From: Heyndrickxia camelliae
GTDB taxonomy: Bacteria > Bacillota > Bacilli > Bacillales > Bacillaceae_C
DNA length: 52,504 nucleotides
Reading direction: 5' to 3'
Assembly: GCF_002844575.1 (NCBI RefSeq)
Contig: NZ_PIQO01000026.1
Span: 1-52,504, forward strand
Shown here: piece by piece, positions 8,358 to 17,669 of the stretch
Layout of the letters: every line of letters begins with the position of its first letter
Numbering within the stretch: the stretch's first letter is position 1
Position numbers and translations under genes: made by a program
Notes under the pieces: generated by a model
What the model saw: the letters and a program-made list of their open reading frames with translations, nothing else
What the model was told of the DNA's origin: nothing
Database searches by the model: none

Positions 8358-9374
8358 TTAAAGACTTACTGCAGCTTGTTCTTCAATTACACCAATTGCT
8401 TCACCGAATACAAGGTTGATAGCGACATCTTGAGTGATTTTCATTTTTACACGCTCATCTTCAATATCTTGTTCAGTTTGTTGACGCAAACCACCATACT
8501 CAACAACAGAGAAAGGTTTTTGTTCAACAGCGCCAGCAAACATGTAACCTTTATTTACAGGAAGTTCTACTTTAGAGTTTGTTTCATCTGTAAATGGGTT
8601 AACTAAGTTTACTGCAGTAGTACGAGCAATACGAGTAGGATTCAAGGCAGTTAATAATTCTTCTTTAATTCCATCAAAAAGAAGGTTTTTCAATGTGCTA
8701 TCGGTTGCTTGCTGCATTGCAAAGTAATCGATTAGTAAAGAGTCAGCAACAAATACTGGGCGACCACCATATCGTTGAAGAACAGAAGCAACTTTATTGT
8801 ATTCTGCAATTGAAATGTTTGAACCAGTTTTAACGTTTGCAGCAGGAATTTTTCCGCTAGCAATAGCTTGAGCAGTTAATTCATTAATTTTGTCCAAGTA
8901 CAATCTTACTTTTGCATTGGCAACATCGTTTACTAAAGAACGGAAGTATTCTTCTGATTCTTTAACAAGATCAAGTGGCTCATAATAAAAACCAGTTGAT
9001 AGGTGAGCAGGGATAGCAAAAATAGACTTTTTACCTTCGACACGAACTAAGTCAACGCCAGATCCAGTAGCAGACCAAACAACTTTGGCTTTGTTCTTTT
9101 GTGGTATTTTAAGTTCTTTAATATTTCCACGAACTTCAGAATCAACATTAGCAAAGATACCGAATAAATTAGTTACCATTGGTTTTGCAATTTGATCAGC
9201 AGTTTCGACTACTAATTGATTGAATTGGTGTAACATAGAAGGGTCTGGATTTGCAGAACCATCACCAAAAACTTTTGTGATATATGCTTTAATATCAGCA
9301 GAATCAGTTCCTTCCAATTTGTTGTTATATACACGATTAAATAAACCTTTTAATTTCATGTTATCAAGTACCAT
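8358..9374 (-). CDS. major capsid protein (HK97-fold candidate)
   Basis: A 338-residue protein of the usual length for a processed-scaffold HK97-type capsid protein. The first 60 residues are helical. A central region carries the E-loop/P-domain-like pattern (WSATGSGVDLVRVEGKKSIFAIPAHLSTGFYY), and 'RYGGRPVFVADSLLIDYF' matches the A-domain region, where many capsid proteins have a strand-turn with 'G-P-x-x-V-x-D'. The C terminus is beta-rich. AAAGGAG precedes the ATG. It follows a protease-scaffold gene and one structural gene and is closed by a strong hairpin. The fold is inferred. Confidence 0.75.
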   Translation of the reverse strand: MVLDNMKLKGLFNRVYNNKLEGTDSADIKAYITKVFGDGSANPDPSMLHQFNQLVVETADQIAKPMVTNLFGIFANVDSEVRGNIKELKIPQKNKAKVVWSATGSGVDLVRVEGKKSIFAIPAHLSTGFYYEPLDLVKESEEYFRSLVNDVANAKVRLYLDKINELTAQAIASGKIPAANVKTGSNISIAEYNKVASVLQRYGGRPVFVADSLLIDYFAMQQATDSTLKNLLFDGIKEELLTALNPTRIARTTAVNLVNPFTDETNSKVELPVNKGYMFAGAVEQKPFSVVEYGGLRQQTEQDIEDERVKMKITQDVAINLVFGEAIGVIEEQAAVSL

Positions 9375-9408
9375 ATATGTATTCTCCTTTTATAATTTAA
9401 TTTCCAAA

Positions 9409-9945
9409 TTAAGCTTTTGCTACTTCGAGGCGTACCATAGGAACACCTAGAGTATATTGAATGTCATCTTCGTTTGAAACAACTAAAAATTGTGCAGATG
9501 AGCCAGCATAATCCGCATGTGCAGAAGCAGGATCAGATATAATGAATTTCTTACTTGCAGGGTCAAAATGTGCAACGAAACCATTTTTAATCTCAGTAAC
9601 TCCATCATTTAAAGAAAAAGCAGAAGTATCAAAGCGAGTATAATTTTCCTCCAAAATTACGATTCTTGCACGATCTCCAACTGCATTATAGAAATCAGCC
9701 ATTTCTTCTCCCAGATATCGAGTTTCAGGTGAAGCAATTAGATAAGCTTTTTTATCAATTGCAGATAATTGTTTTGCAGTCCGTTCGCCATCAGCGTTGA
9801 AACCTAACTCAACAAGTGTAAAGTTATCTACGTCTGCTCCTTCGATTAATGCACCGTTTGCAACTGTTTTTACTTTTAAGGAATTTAAGTTACCTACAGC
9901 ATGAGTTCCTTTTTCTTGTAAAGCTTTCAAAATACGACTTGCCAT
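9409..9945 (-). CDS. structural protein, possible head decoration
   Basis: A 178-residue, alanine-rich, beta-dominated soluble protein with several 'FTLVELGFNADGE'- and 'IKNGFVAHFDPASKK'-type strands. It lies between the scaffold and capsid genes, the classic place for a decoration or head-stabilising protein (lambda gpD position). Codon use and a strong AGGAGG site suit high expression. No named family recognised. Confidence 0.55.
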   Translation of the reverse strand: MASRILKALQEKGTHAVGNLNSLKVKTVANGALIEGADVDNFTLVELGFNADGERTAKQLSAIDKKAYLIASPETRYLGEEMADFYNAVGDRARIVILEENYTRFDTSAFSLNDGVTEIKNGFVAHFDPASKKFIISDPASAHADYAGSSAQFLVVSNEDDIQYTLGVPMVRLEVAKA

Positions 9946-9976
9946 ATTTGTTTTCCTCCTAATATTAATTTAATTA

Positions 9977-11389
9977 TTATTTAGAATATCTGCTTTCAAA
10001 GTCGTCACTAGTAGGAATTAAATTTTCACGTTTACTAGAAACCTCTCTGATTACAGTGTCTTCAGATTTTTCTTCCTTTTGAACAACTACCATATCTACA
10101 AGCATAGTGTTTAATTGAAGGACAGCTTGTTGTCCTTCTTCAGTTTCAAAAACTGTTTTCTCAACTAACTTTTGAACTTCCTCAGATTCAAACTTATCTG
10201 AAGCATTTAAAGCTTTAAACTTAGCAGAATAGAAATCTTTCTTTTCGTTTAATGCTTTAGTCATTTGTTCTTCTTCAACTTGATTCTTGAATGGTTTTAA
10301 TTCCTCAACTTGAGAATTTAATTGAATAATAGTTTCGCTGGCAGTATTAAATTTATCCTCAATTTGTTTTTTCTCATTCGTTAATGAATTTAACTGATTT
10401 TTTAATTCAGAAATAGTAGAGTCTTTTTCATTTAACTGAGTTTGAACTTCGTCAGGAACAACTTCTTCCCAGTTACGTTTTAGAAAAACCTCAGTTTTTG
10501 AATCAAAATCAATAGTTACATCATTTTCAGATTTCGAATAATTGTATTTAAAATATTTATCAAATTCGTTCCCATCAGCATAACTATAAATATTTGCTAC
10601 AAAATACGTATCAAATACATCGGCAATCCATGAATAAGTTCTTTCACCAAGGCTAGGATCTAACTCACTATACAACTTTGTACGAATATCATCATGTGAC
10701 AATTCAAATACTTTTTTAAATTTCTCCATTTTTTCACCTTCCTTAACTTCTTGATTAATAGCTTGTGCCACTAATTTATTTAATTTAGAAACGTCATATG
10801 CAGGATAGACTTTTGAATGATTACCTCTTTGTTCAGAATTCAAGACACAATGTCCTTCGTATACATAAGAGAGAATTTCTTCAACTCCATCTTTAAACAA
10901 ATAACTATCGTATAATATCTCCATACTAGAAGAGATATTGACTCCAGCGTCATTCCATTCTTTAAGAAGTCCAATAATATTAGGAAATCTCGAAGCCCAT
11001 AATATACCTTTTCCTGCTACAACTTCTTTTTCATTCCCATTTTGATCTTTAATAGTGGTGATATAAGCATTTTCAGTAAATACACCTATTGGAATTGTAT
11101 TTAACCCTATTATAGGATCACCAGTGTCTCTATCTTCGTCAAGATATACTCCATGTGTCCCTAAAGCATCATCTTTAGCCCCAGCTTCAGAGACAGGGAA
11201 ATACTGGCACACTATTGGCATGTCTTTAAGAGTGTGTAATGTTTTTTGAGCAGTTTCTTTCGATATAAAAGCATTATTATGAGATACTTCAAAATCATGA
11301 AGTATGAACTCGCATTCTTTCCTTGTTGGATTATCAGTATCGGATATTGAGTTTAATTGAATATTAAAAACGTGTTTTTTCTTTTCCAA
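9977..11389 (-). CDS. prohead protease-scaffold fusion protein
   Basis: A 470-residue protein with a TTG start 7 bases after AGGAGG. The N-terminal 200 residues look like a capsid maturation protease: a 'LGTHG' histidine near 79, then 'NISSSMEI' with a candidate serine near 153. The C-terminal half is a long charged coiled coil (about 315-385, 'LNEKDSTISELKNQLN') and a low-complexity tail, as in scaffolding proteins. Fusion of protease and scaffold in one chain occurs in several phages; the protease part would cut away the scaffold after capsid assembly. Catalytic residues are suggested by pattern, not proven. Its place just before the capsid genes fits. Confidence 0.65.
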   Translation of the reverse strand: MEKKKHVFNIQLNSISDTDNPTRKECEFILHDFEVSHNNAFISKETAQKTLHTLKDMPIVCQYFPVSEAGAKDDALGTHGVYLDEDRDTGDPIIGLNTIPIGVFTENAYITTIKDQNGNEKEVVAGKGILWASRFPNIIGLLKEWNDAGVNISSSMEILYDSYLFKDGVEEILSYVYEGHCVLNSEQRGNHSKVYPAYDVSKLNKLVAQAINQEVKEGEKMEKFKKVFELSHDDIRTKLYSELDPSLGERTYSWIADVFDTYFVANIYSYADGNEFDKYFKYNYSKSENDVTIDFDSKTEVFLKRNWEEVVPDEVQTQLNEKDSTISELKNQLNSLTNEKKQIEDKFNTASETIIQLNSQVEELKPFKNQVEEEQMTKALNEKKDFYSAKFKALNASDKFESEEVQKLVEKTVFETEEGQQAVLQLNTMLVDMVVVQKEEKSEDTVIREVSSKRENLIPTSDDFESRYSK

Positions 11390-11435
11390 TTTCTCACCTC
11401 CTTAAAAGAAGATTAATAGATATTATGAAGAAATA

Positions 11436-12524
11436 TTATTTAATTAATTTATTGTCAAGAATATTTTTTATATTATCTTTTTCCCAATATGGGATTCTGA
11501 TTAGTGGGATATTATTTCTTCTACAATATTCATTCTTAATTTCATCTCTAATTTTAGTAATTTCAAAGTTTCTATCTCCACCAAAATGATCAACTGGCTC
11601 AAAATGTTGAATCCCATCATACTCAATTAAACATATCAAATCATTTTTATAAAATATTGCAAAATCGAAAGGTAAAGTATTTTTATATTTACAATCTATG
11701 AATCTATATTGAGTGGTGAATTCTATATTATTTTCATTTAGCCAATTTTTGATATTTTTCTCACCACTTGACATATTGCAAATTTTACATCTACAACCAA
11801 ATTTGAAAGAAGCAAGGTTACTTTCATAAATATGACCTTTATCACATTTGATTAATAATATAGTTGTCAGGTTAACGTATTCTTCACTTATTAGTTTATA
11901 ACCATGTTCTTGTTCAACAATTTCTTTTACCTCATCAATTGAGTATCGTTTATTTCCTGCACATTGTGCACAACCAACGCCTTGTTGGATATCGTTTATA
12001 CTCAATTGACAAAAGTGTCCTTTTGAACATTCTAATTCTAACTTTTCAACAGCTTTGTGATATTCTTCACTGATTAATTTGTATCCATTTTCTTCTAAAT
12101 ATTTTTTCACCATCGGATAAGTCCAATTAGTTATACCATTACATCTATTACATTTAATTTTGCCCATTTGGAAATTATGGAAGTCTGTAATAAATGTATC
12201 TCCACATTCACATCTTAATTTCATTTTTTGAGTAACTCCTGTATAATCATCACTCAATAATAAACAATTACTCTTTGAATCAATCTCTATGTATTGTTTT
12301 ACGTCACTATATGTTAAAAAAGGTTTTCTTCTTTTTGTGTCAGAACATTGCTTACAATCATGACCTTTTATGAAATTATCAAATGTCATGTGGAAAATGT
12401 GATTAGATGGACATTTAATCTCTAATTTTGTTCTTGCGTTTTTATAAATTTTAGAAGCTAATTCACATCCATCTCTTCGTTCAATGATACTTTTTATATA
12501 TTCGTAATCATGTTTTTTAGGCAA
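11436..12524 (-). CDS. free-standing homing endonuclease with zinc-ribbon repeats (EDxHD-like)
   Basis: A 362-residue protein with a TTG start behind GGAGGG. Residues 1-255 hold four repeats of about 65 aa, each with a treble-clef or ribbon C-x2-C pair (for example CKQC, CNRC, CAQC, CKIC). 'GYKLISEEY' occurs in two of them, showing internal duplication. Residues 260-355 form a Vsr/PD-(D/E)xK-type nuclease: 'LPFDFAIF', 'IEYDGIQHFEPV' and 'RDEIKNEYCRRNNIPLIRIPY'. This arrangement is like the EDxHD homing endonucleases (I-Bth0305I type) of Bacillus phages. It sits between portal and scaffold genes, where a structural operon is normally uninterrupted, so it is probably a mobile insertion spreading by cutting related phages that lack it. 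Confidence 0.8.
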   Translation of the reverse strand: MPKKHDYEYIKSIIERRDGCELASKIYKNARTKLEIKCPSNHIFHMTFDNFIKGHDCKQCSDTKRRKPFLTYSDVKQYIEIDSKSNCLLLSDDYTGVTQKMKLRCECGDTFITDFHNFQMGKIKCNRCNGITNWTYPMVKKYLEENGYKLISEEYHKAVEKLELECSKGHFCQLSINDIQQGVGCAQCAGNKRYSIDEVKEIVEQEHGYKLISEEYVNLTTILLIKCDKGHIYESNLASFKFGCRCKICNMSSGEKNIKNWLNENNIEFTTQYRFIDCKYKNTLPFDFAIFYKNDLICLIEYDGIQHFEPVDHFGGDRNFEITKIRDEIKNEYCRRNNIPLIRIPYWEKDNIKNILDNKLIK

Positions 12525-12552
12525 AGTAAACCCTCCAAAATATAAAGTAAAT

Positions 12553-12572
12553 AGAGCTAAATTTTTTTAGCT
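12553..12572. terminator. palindromic hairpin upstream of the homing endonuclease
   Basis: Perfect GAGCTAAA / TTTAGCTC stem with a short T-rich loop, between the portal and endonuclease genes. It can pair on both strands; no long T tract follows on the minus strand, so it may act as a partial terminator or an mRNA processing site that separates the inserted gene from the portal. Confidence 0.45.
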
Positions 12573-12594
12573 CTCCAAGTTTTTAATAAATTAT

Positions 12595-12729
12595 TCAAAT
12601 TTTCATTTCCACAAAATATCCAATATCTTTTTTTGTTTCATAGTGAATTGATTTACTTATAAATTTTTCTCCATTTTTCAGTAAAAAGTTTTTTAAAGGC
12701 TTAGAATAACAATAAAATAATTTATTCAT
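12595..12729 (-). CDS. DUF5659-like small protein, 44 aa
   Basis: Begins MNKLFYCYSKPLKNFLLKNG, with GGTGAT 3-4 bases before the ATG, and starts 20 bases beyond the portal stop. The pattern (F-x-C/V-Y-S-x-x-L-x-x-F-L, then H-x-x-T and an aromatic strand) matches the small DUF5659-type fold, and the 59-aa protein at 38100 has the same layout. Such proteins are common in Bacillus phages and plasmids. Function unknown. Confidence 0.55.
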   Translation of the reverse strand: MNKLFYCYSKPLKNFLLKNGEKFISKSIHYETKKDIGYFVEMKI

Positions 12730-12747
12730 AAGATCACCATTCTTAAA

Positions 12748-14277
12748 TTATTCTGGTAAACTATTACCATCTGAAGTTTTTGATCTATTAGTATTATCAT
12801 TTTCTGGATTTTCAATTGATTCTCGACCAACTTTATTTCCATTTAAAGTGTAAGTTGATTGATATGGTCGAATTCTGTCTTGTAACTTAAGTTCTTCAGT
12901 TTCAAAAATAGTCTGTTCCAAATAGTTATCCCAATTTACACCTGCCATATTATCAACAAGATGTTTAACTGACCAACCTTTATCATTAAGTTTAGATAGA
13001 ATATCAATTTTTTCCTTAAGAGTAAGAGGTGTTTCTTTGTCATATTCCATTTTGAAGTTATCTTTTTGGCTTGCTGGTAATATTAAGTTAATTAACTTTT
13101 GATACACTTCTTGTTCAACATCTTCAAGCATAACTCCAATACGTTTATAAAGAGTATCCATGTTCAATTTAGCACCAGCGAAGTTTGAGCCTGAACCATT
13201 TAGAACTGATCCAGATAAACCATATGCAGATTGAATATCAGAATTGATATGATCAAACTTTTTGCCATCTAAACCATCTGTTTTAACATCAGGGAAGTCA
13301 ATTTTAGCAAAATCAGGAATGGTTACTACAGTAACACCACTTTGATTATTCTTTTCAAGTGCAGCTTTAACACCACTATGTATTTTCTGTTTTACAGCTT
13401 TAGGGAGTTTTAAGTTGGTTAAATCATCGTACTTGTCATTACCATTTACTCCTACTGTCAATACTGCTACAGCATTAATAATCTTGTTAGCAATTGAACG
13501 CTCAACATCTTTTAGTTTCTTTTTATGAAGTACGTCATAAAGTCCCGGAGTAACCCATGATGATCCTAAACCTTGATTTCTTTTTAACGTTCCAGTTCTT
13601 AATACAAATGTTCTATCCTGTGGTAATTCTTTGTATTGATATTCTGTAGAATTTTCCTTGAATTTTTTATAATCATTTTCGGTAACATAGGGGTTAAGAT
13701 TTTGTAATTGTATTTTGCGAAAATCGTCCTTCATTGAATCAAACCAGCTCATATCAATTACACTAACCCATTCACCATTTCTCCTATAAGCAGGGAAAAC
13801 ATATTTTATTTCATCAAAGACAAAAGGGTATAGGTTATTTTTATCACCAAGCCAAATTCCTACTAAAGTTCCAGCCGTTGCATTCTGTTTTAACAAGTCA
13901 CGAGTTAAGCGTTTATGCTTGACTCGATGTAATGTTTTATTTAGAGTTGCGATATGCTTATCAGTTGATTTATTCTTTTCAAATGAATCAATCTTATAGT
14001 TTAAAGTAGGAAGTGCTTCGATTAATTCATACAACATATGAACTTCTGCAGTTGATAAATAGTAATACTGTGCTAAATCTTCAATTTCTTTTTGATAAGC
14101 ATCTGGATTTGAAAAGTATTTCTTTAAGGTTTCTGCCTGAACCTCATTAATAATATCTTGAGAGAATAGGGAAGTGATGAATCCATTTACATAAGTTGAT
14201 ACATAGTCATTGTAATCATTCACCATTCTTTTGTATTCTTCCGATTCAGTATCAACTTGTATAATATTTTCTTCCAA
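12748..14277 (-). CDS. phage portal protein
   Basis: A 509-residue protein with a TTG start after AGGAGGTGAA. Length, place directly after the large terminase, and composition fit a portal: a helical N-terminal wing, a central beta region (WLGDKNNLYPFVFDEIKYVFP), a stem and crown region with 'SDIQSAYGLSGSVLNGSGSNFAGAKLNMD' (the glycine-rich tunnel-loop-type segment ahead of the long helix of SPP1-like portals), and a charged, asparagine-rich tail. The portal forms the ring through which the terminase pumps DNA. Confidence 0.8.
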   Translation of the reverse strand: MEENIIQVDTESEEYKRMVNDYNDYVSTYVNGFITSLFSQDIINEVQAETLKKYFSNPDAYQKEIEDLAQYYYLSTAEVHMLYELIEALPTLNYKIDSFEKNKSTDKHIATLNKTLHRVKHKRLTRDLLKQNATAGTLVGIWLGDKNNLYPFVFDEIKYVFPAYRRNGEWVSVIDMSWFDSMKDDFRKIQLQNLNPYVTENDYKKFKENSTEYQYKELPQDRTFVLRTGTLKRNQGLGSSWVTPGLYDVLHKKKLKDVERSIANKIINAVAVLTVGVNGNDKYDDLTNLKLPKAVKQKIHSGVKAALEKNNQSGVTVVTIPDFAKIDFPDVKTDGLDGKKFDHINSDIQSAYGLSGSVLNGSGSNFAGAKLNMDTLYKRIGVMLEDVEQEVYQKLINLILPASQKDNFKMEYDKETPLTLKEKIDILSKLNDKGWSVKHLVDNMAGVNWDNYLEQTIFETEELKLQDRIRPYQSTYTLNGNKVGRESIENPENDNTNRSKTSDGNSLPE

Positions 14278-14305
14278 TCAATTCACCTCCTGTTTATTTA
14301 ATTTT

Positions 14306-16126
14306 TTAATAGTAAACTAAATCGTCATCTATATCATACGAACGATTACTTTTACTTAATTCACGTTCTTTTAAGCTGATAAAATGGTTTCCATATGCCA
14401 CACTCACATACCTATCTTTTCTTTTTCCAGCTTGTTCTTTTAGCTTCACATATTTCGGATGATCCAAACGTTCTAGTAAAACCATTTCATTCTCTAATAA
14501 TTGTGTCTGAACATAAGGGTTTAATAATTGAACTTGTTCTTCAATACTGAGTTTATTGAACCAAGGTTCGTTTACAAAGTGTTCACGAACATCATTCTTG
14601 GAAATTAGGAAGCTTATTCGTTTATTAGTAATCTTATCTTTTAAATCTAATGCAATATCACTATTAAACTCTTCAGTAGCAGAAATTGTAAAAATACGTT
14701 CTTCGTACTCATCTTCCATATGAAACGCTTCAAGTTTTGGATCATTTTTCTCATTCATAGAGATGAATGCTTGGTATTCTATTTTACGTTCAGGATCATA
14801 TAGTTTCCGACATAGATATGCGTACACACTGATACCGTTACCTTGTCTATCCAATACAATATAATCACATTCAAAATCATCAAATAAACGTCTAATAATC
14901 AATGCTTGAGTTTCAGGATGTAGACCTTGGAATGATTCCATATTCAATACTTCACGTTTATATTTAGTACCATTTTTTGATTTTTTCCCTGAAATTAATG
15001 TGAATACAGAGGAGTCATTTGCATCCCCACCTAATAATGCTATATCGCAACTTAGTATACGAATTTCATTATCTGATTTTTTATGGAATGGTTTTTTAGT
15101 TTTTACTAATTCTTGAATTTCTTTCTTATAAACAGGGAATTGTAACACTTTTATATCTTGGATTTCTTCGGTTTTAAAATACGCTTTTTCACTTTCACCG
15201 AAGAACAGTGTGTCCATCTCCATATGCCATCCAATTTCATCAATATCATCTTCAGCTAACTCATCTAATAATTGCTCTTTGTTAACTAAATTCTCTTTGA
15301 TAGCAACTTGGTAGGGGAAGCCACATACAAAATACTTCTTTAAATTCAACATAGATTTTTTAAACACTTTGAAACGTTCATAAGACCAGTTGAATTTATA
15401 AAAACAAGAAGTTAAGAATATTTCTTTGTTACGTTCTAGGTATTCCTGTTTATTCTTGTATTCCGGTTTATCCAAGTAAGCAGGCTGTCTTGAGGATGCA
15501 AGAAAACGTCTAAGTACGTTTTTATAAATTTTAGGATCAATCATTCTGAATTCGTCTAAAATTAATAAGTTTGCTCTTGCACTTCTAGCACCTTGTGTAG
15601 CAGCTACTACCTTTATCCAAGATCCGTTCAAAAATTCAACGTTGGGATCATCTGTATTCATAGATGTCCTAATTGAACCTTTTATTTCTCGTTTCAACAT
15701 ACCTGTTTTTGACATATTCATTAATTCTGGTATCTTTTCAGTAACAATTTTCATTGCCTGTCCTTTTTGACCAGCAGCAATTACTATTTTTGTTCCCGGC
15801 TTAAGGATACATATTATTACACAAAACAATGCTGTTAGAAATGTTTTACCTAATCCTCGACTTGCGAATAATGCCGTATAGTTATAATGCATCATGCAAT
15901 ATAGTAAAATCTTCTGAAATGGTTTTAATGATAATCCTAAATATTCATCCGCAAAAATATCTGGTCTTGATAAATAGAAAGCAGCCCACGCAGCAACACC
16001 TTGCATGAGCTTCTCAGACTTAGTTATATTATCCGAACTTTTATTGAACTTACGTTTCCTATCAAAAACACCTACTGTATTCTTTTGTTTATTTCTATTG
16101 ACCTCAAAATTTTTATATCCAGCCAT
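14306..16126 (-). CDS. terminase large subunit (packaging ATPase and nuclease)
   Basis: A 606-residue packaging motor. ATPase domain: Walker A in 'FASRGLGKTF' (about 87-96) and Walker B 'LLILDEF' (187-193). The RNase H-like nuclease domain starts with 'ILSCDIALLGGD' (D361) and has a second acidic strand 'YIVLDRQGNG' (D426). GAGGA lies 9 bases before the ATG. Length is slightly above the 420-560 aa of many terminases. It is flanked by the putative small subunit upstream and the portal downstream, the canonical packaging order. It cuts concatemers and drives DNA into the prohead. Confidence 0.92.
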   Translation of the reverse strand: MAGYKNFEVNRNKQKNTVGVFDRKRKFNKSSDNITKSEKLMQGVAAWAAFYLSRPDIFADEYLGLSLKPFQKILLYCMMHYNYTALFASRGLGKTFLTALFCVIICILKPGTKIVIAAGQKGQAMKIVTEKIPELMNMSKTGMLKREIKGSIRTSMNTDDPNVEFLNGSWIKVVAATQGARSARANLLILDEFRMIDPKIYKNVLRRFLASSRQPAYLDKPEYKNKQEYLERNKEIFLTSCFYKFNWSYERFKVFKKSMLNLKKYFVCGFPYQVAIKENLVNKEQLLDELAEDDIDEIGWHMEMDTLFFGESEKAYFKTEEIQDIKVLQFPVYKKEIQELVKTKKPFHKKSDNEIRILSCDIALLGGDANDSSVFTLISGKKSKNGTKYKREVLNMESFQGLHPETQALIIRRLFDDFECDYIVLDRQGNGISVYAYLCRKLYDPERKIEYQAFISMNEKNDPKLEAFHMEDEYEERIFTISATEEFNSDIALDLKDKITNKRISFLISKNDVREHFVNEPWFNKLSIEEQVQLLNPYVQTQLLENEMVLLERLDHPKYVKLKEQAGKRKDRYVSVAYGNHFISLKERELSKSNRSYDIDDDLVYY

Positions 16127-16131
16127 TTAGA

Positions 16132-17019
16132 CTAGTCCTCGAAATCTTCATCGTTTTTATTTATTTCATTGAAGTTAATAGTGTAATTTGATAGTGCTTG
16201 ATCATATTTTTCAGTAAGTTCGTTATTTAAACCTTCCATTTTTGCTAAATGACCAATCATAAAAGTATCAATATATTCTTTCATTTCATCTTCTAATGGT
16301 GTTGGAATAGGTTTTTCGTTTTCCCATTTCTTAATTAGAGTGCCAAATGTAATTTGATCATTTCCTTCAGCACCAGTGGACTGAATTGGTTTCATATTAG
16401 CATCATTCATTAATTTACTTCTCGTATCTATTAGATTCGTGATTGTTTTTTGACTATTATCTTTTCTTTCTTGTCTTAATTTTTCAATGTCCAAATTAAT
16501 ACAACAGATGTCCTTCATAATCATTTCCATTCCATAATCAGGACACTCAAAGCTTGACATTAATTTATATCGTTCTTCTTCTAGGAATGAGTATTCCCAT
16601 TCAGAATATCCACGTCCCCAATACTTAACTGATTCTTCAATTTCCTCATCGTTATCATCTTGTATGTGATTTTCTACAATAGTTTGACTCGAATTGAAAA
16701 TATCGCTATCTGCCCAAGTTAAATCTTTATTCCTATTCATTACTACATTTTTCATATAAAGTTTTATTAAACTTTTTCCAGTACTTTTAGATTCTTCTTC
16801 GGAACTATTTAATATATCTATCAGAAATGGCTTATCTATCATTCTCAATGCTTGTTTTAAGTTTTCAACATCATCATTAACATATTCCCAAAAACAATCT
16901 TTACACACATGAAGTTTTCCTGTGTTTTTATGAAAAGGGGAGTTCGATGAATAAAAATGATCCTCAATTTTGTCTTTTCCACAACAAGTACATGTAAATT
17001 TGTCTTTTTGTTTAGCCAC
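16132..17019 (-). CDS. putative terminase small subunit with zinc-finger N terminus
   Basis: About 295 residues. The N terminus has a treble-clef-like motif (CTCCGKDK ... CKDC) and the rest is charged and helical, with a C-terminal coiled region and acidic end. The GTG at 17019 is favoured because AAGGTGG lies a few bases before it; an in-frame ATG at 17055 has no ribosome site. Only 5 bases separate it from the large terminase, the usual place of the small subunit that recognises pac sites. The assignment rests on order plus the DNA-binding-type zinc motif. Confidence 0.6.
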   Translation of the reverse strand: MAKQKDKFTCTCCGKDKIEDHFYSSNSPFHKNTGKLHVCKDCFWEYVNDDVENLKQALRMIDKPFLIDILNSSEEESKSTGKSLIKLYMKNVVMNRNKDLTWADSDIFNSSQTIVENHIQDDNDEEIEESVKYWGRGYSEWEYSFLEEERYKLMSSFECPDYGMEMIMKDICCINLDIEKLRQERKDNSQKTITNLIDTRSKLMNDANMKPIQSTGAEGNDQITFGTLIKKWENEKPIPTPLEDEMKEYIDTFMIGHLAKMEGLNNELTEKYDQALSNYTINFNEINKNDEDFED

Positions 17020-17145
17020 AGTACTCACCACCTTATAAAATTTAAAACTACTCATTACTGCCTATCACAATCCAAGAGGGGAGTGGAAGTGATAAGCAGA
17101 GTGAGGAGTTTTATAAAAGTTAGGTTTTAATATTAATTTAATTTA

Positions 17146-17205
17146 TTAATAATCTTCTTCATCGACATCTTCAAATTCTCCAATGTCTATTTTATTAATC
17201 TTCAA
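17146..17205 (-). CDS. very short acidic peptide (19 aa, TTG start)
   Basis: TTG start at 17205 with AGAGGA 5-6 bases upstream, starting inside the end of the 23-aa ORF. The product reads MKINKIDIGEFEDVDEEDY: strongly acidic at the end. With its neighbour it looks like a pair of coupled microproteins, but such short ORFs can also be chance. Confidence 0.3.
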   Translation of the reverse strand: MKINKIDIGEFEDVDEEDY

Positions 17206-17266
17206 TGATTTCCTCTGGAGATTCATCGTTCTCTGGAGTTATTAGTACATTAGGATAATCATCCAT
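17195..17266 (-). CDS. very short acidic peptide (23 aa)
   Basis: ATG with a perfect AAGGAGG 7 bases upstream, coding for an acidic peptide beginning MDDYPNVLITPENDE. The ribosome site is the main argument that it is real. It overlaps the next tiny ORF. A possible role is DNA mimicry or regulation, but this is not supported beyond charge. Confidence 0.4.
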   Translation of the reverse strand: MDDYPNVLITPENDESPEEIIED

Positions 17267-17404
17267 TTTAAATCCTCCTTAAAGTAATGGGGAGGAGAGG
17301 ATAGGGTGAATGCCTATCTTACCTATTTTAGTAATTTATTTATATAATTAAAGTAACTATAAAACCTTATGTAATAATAAGTATAGATGTACAATATTAA
17401 CCTA

Positions 17405-17656
17405 TTAAACTTCGCAGTGACACTCATCACAATCACACTCTAATTTTTCTAATAAATCCATTTTATAGTGAATCTCATGAATTAATTTTTGTTTAATATC
17501 AATAAGCCTTGATTCATCAATTAAATTGCTAAGAATATCAAATAGGTCTTCTTCTGATTCAGCTTGTTTTGCAATTTCAACATACTTTGAAACTAACTCA
17601 CAAGTAGGACAGCAGAATTCTTCTTGATCTTGGATAAAATTTATAAGTTTAGTCAC
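17405..17656 (-). CDS. small cysteine-rich protein
   Basis: An 83-residue protein with the GTG start at 17656 chosen because AAGGAG lies 6 bases before it (an ATG 7 codons upstream has no ribosome site). It has 'CCPTC' near residue 16 and a C-terminal 'CDCDECHCEV', with an acidic helical middle: probably a metal-binding protein. It lies between the metallophosphoesterase and the terminase genes. Function unknown. Confidence 0.6.
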   Translation of the reverse strand: MTKLINFIQDQEEFCCPTCELVSKYVEIAKQAESEEDLFDILSNLIDESRLIDIKQKLIHEIHYKMDLLEKLECDCDECHCEV

Positions 17657-17669
17657 CGTTTTCTCCTTT

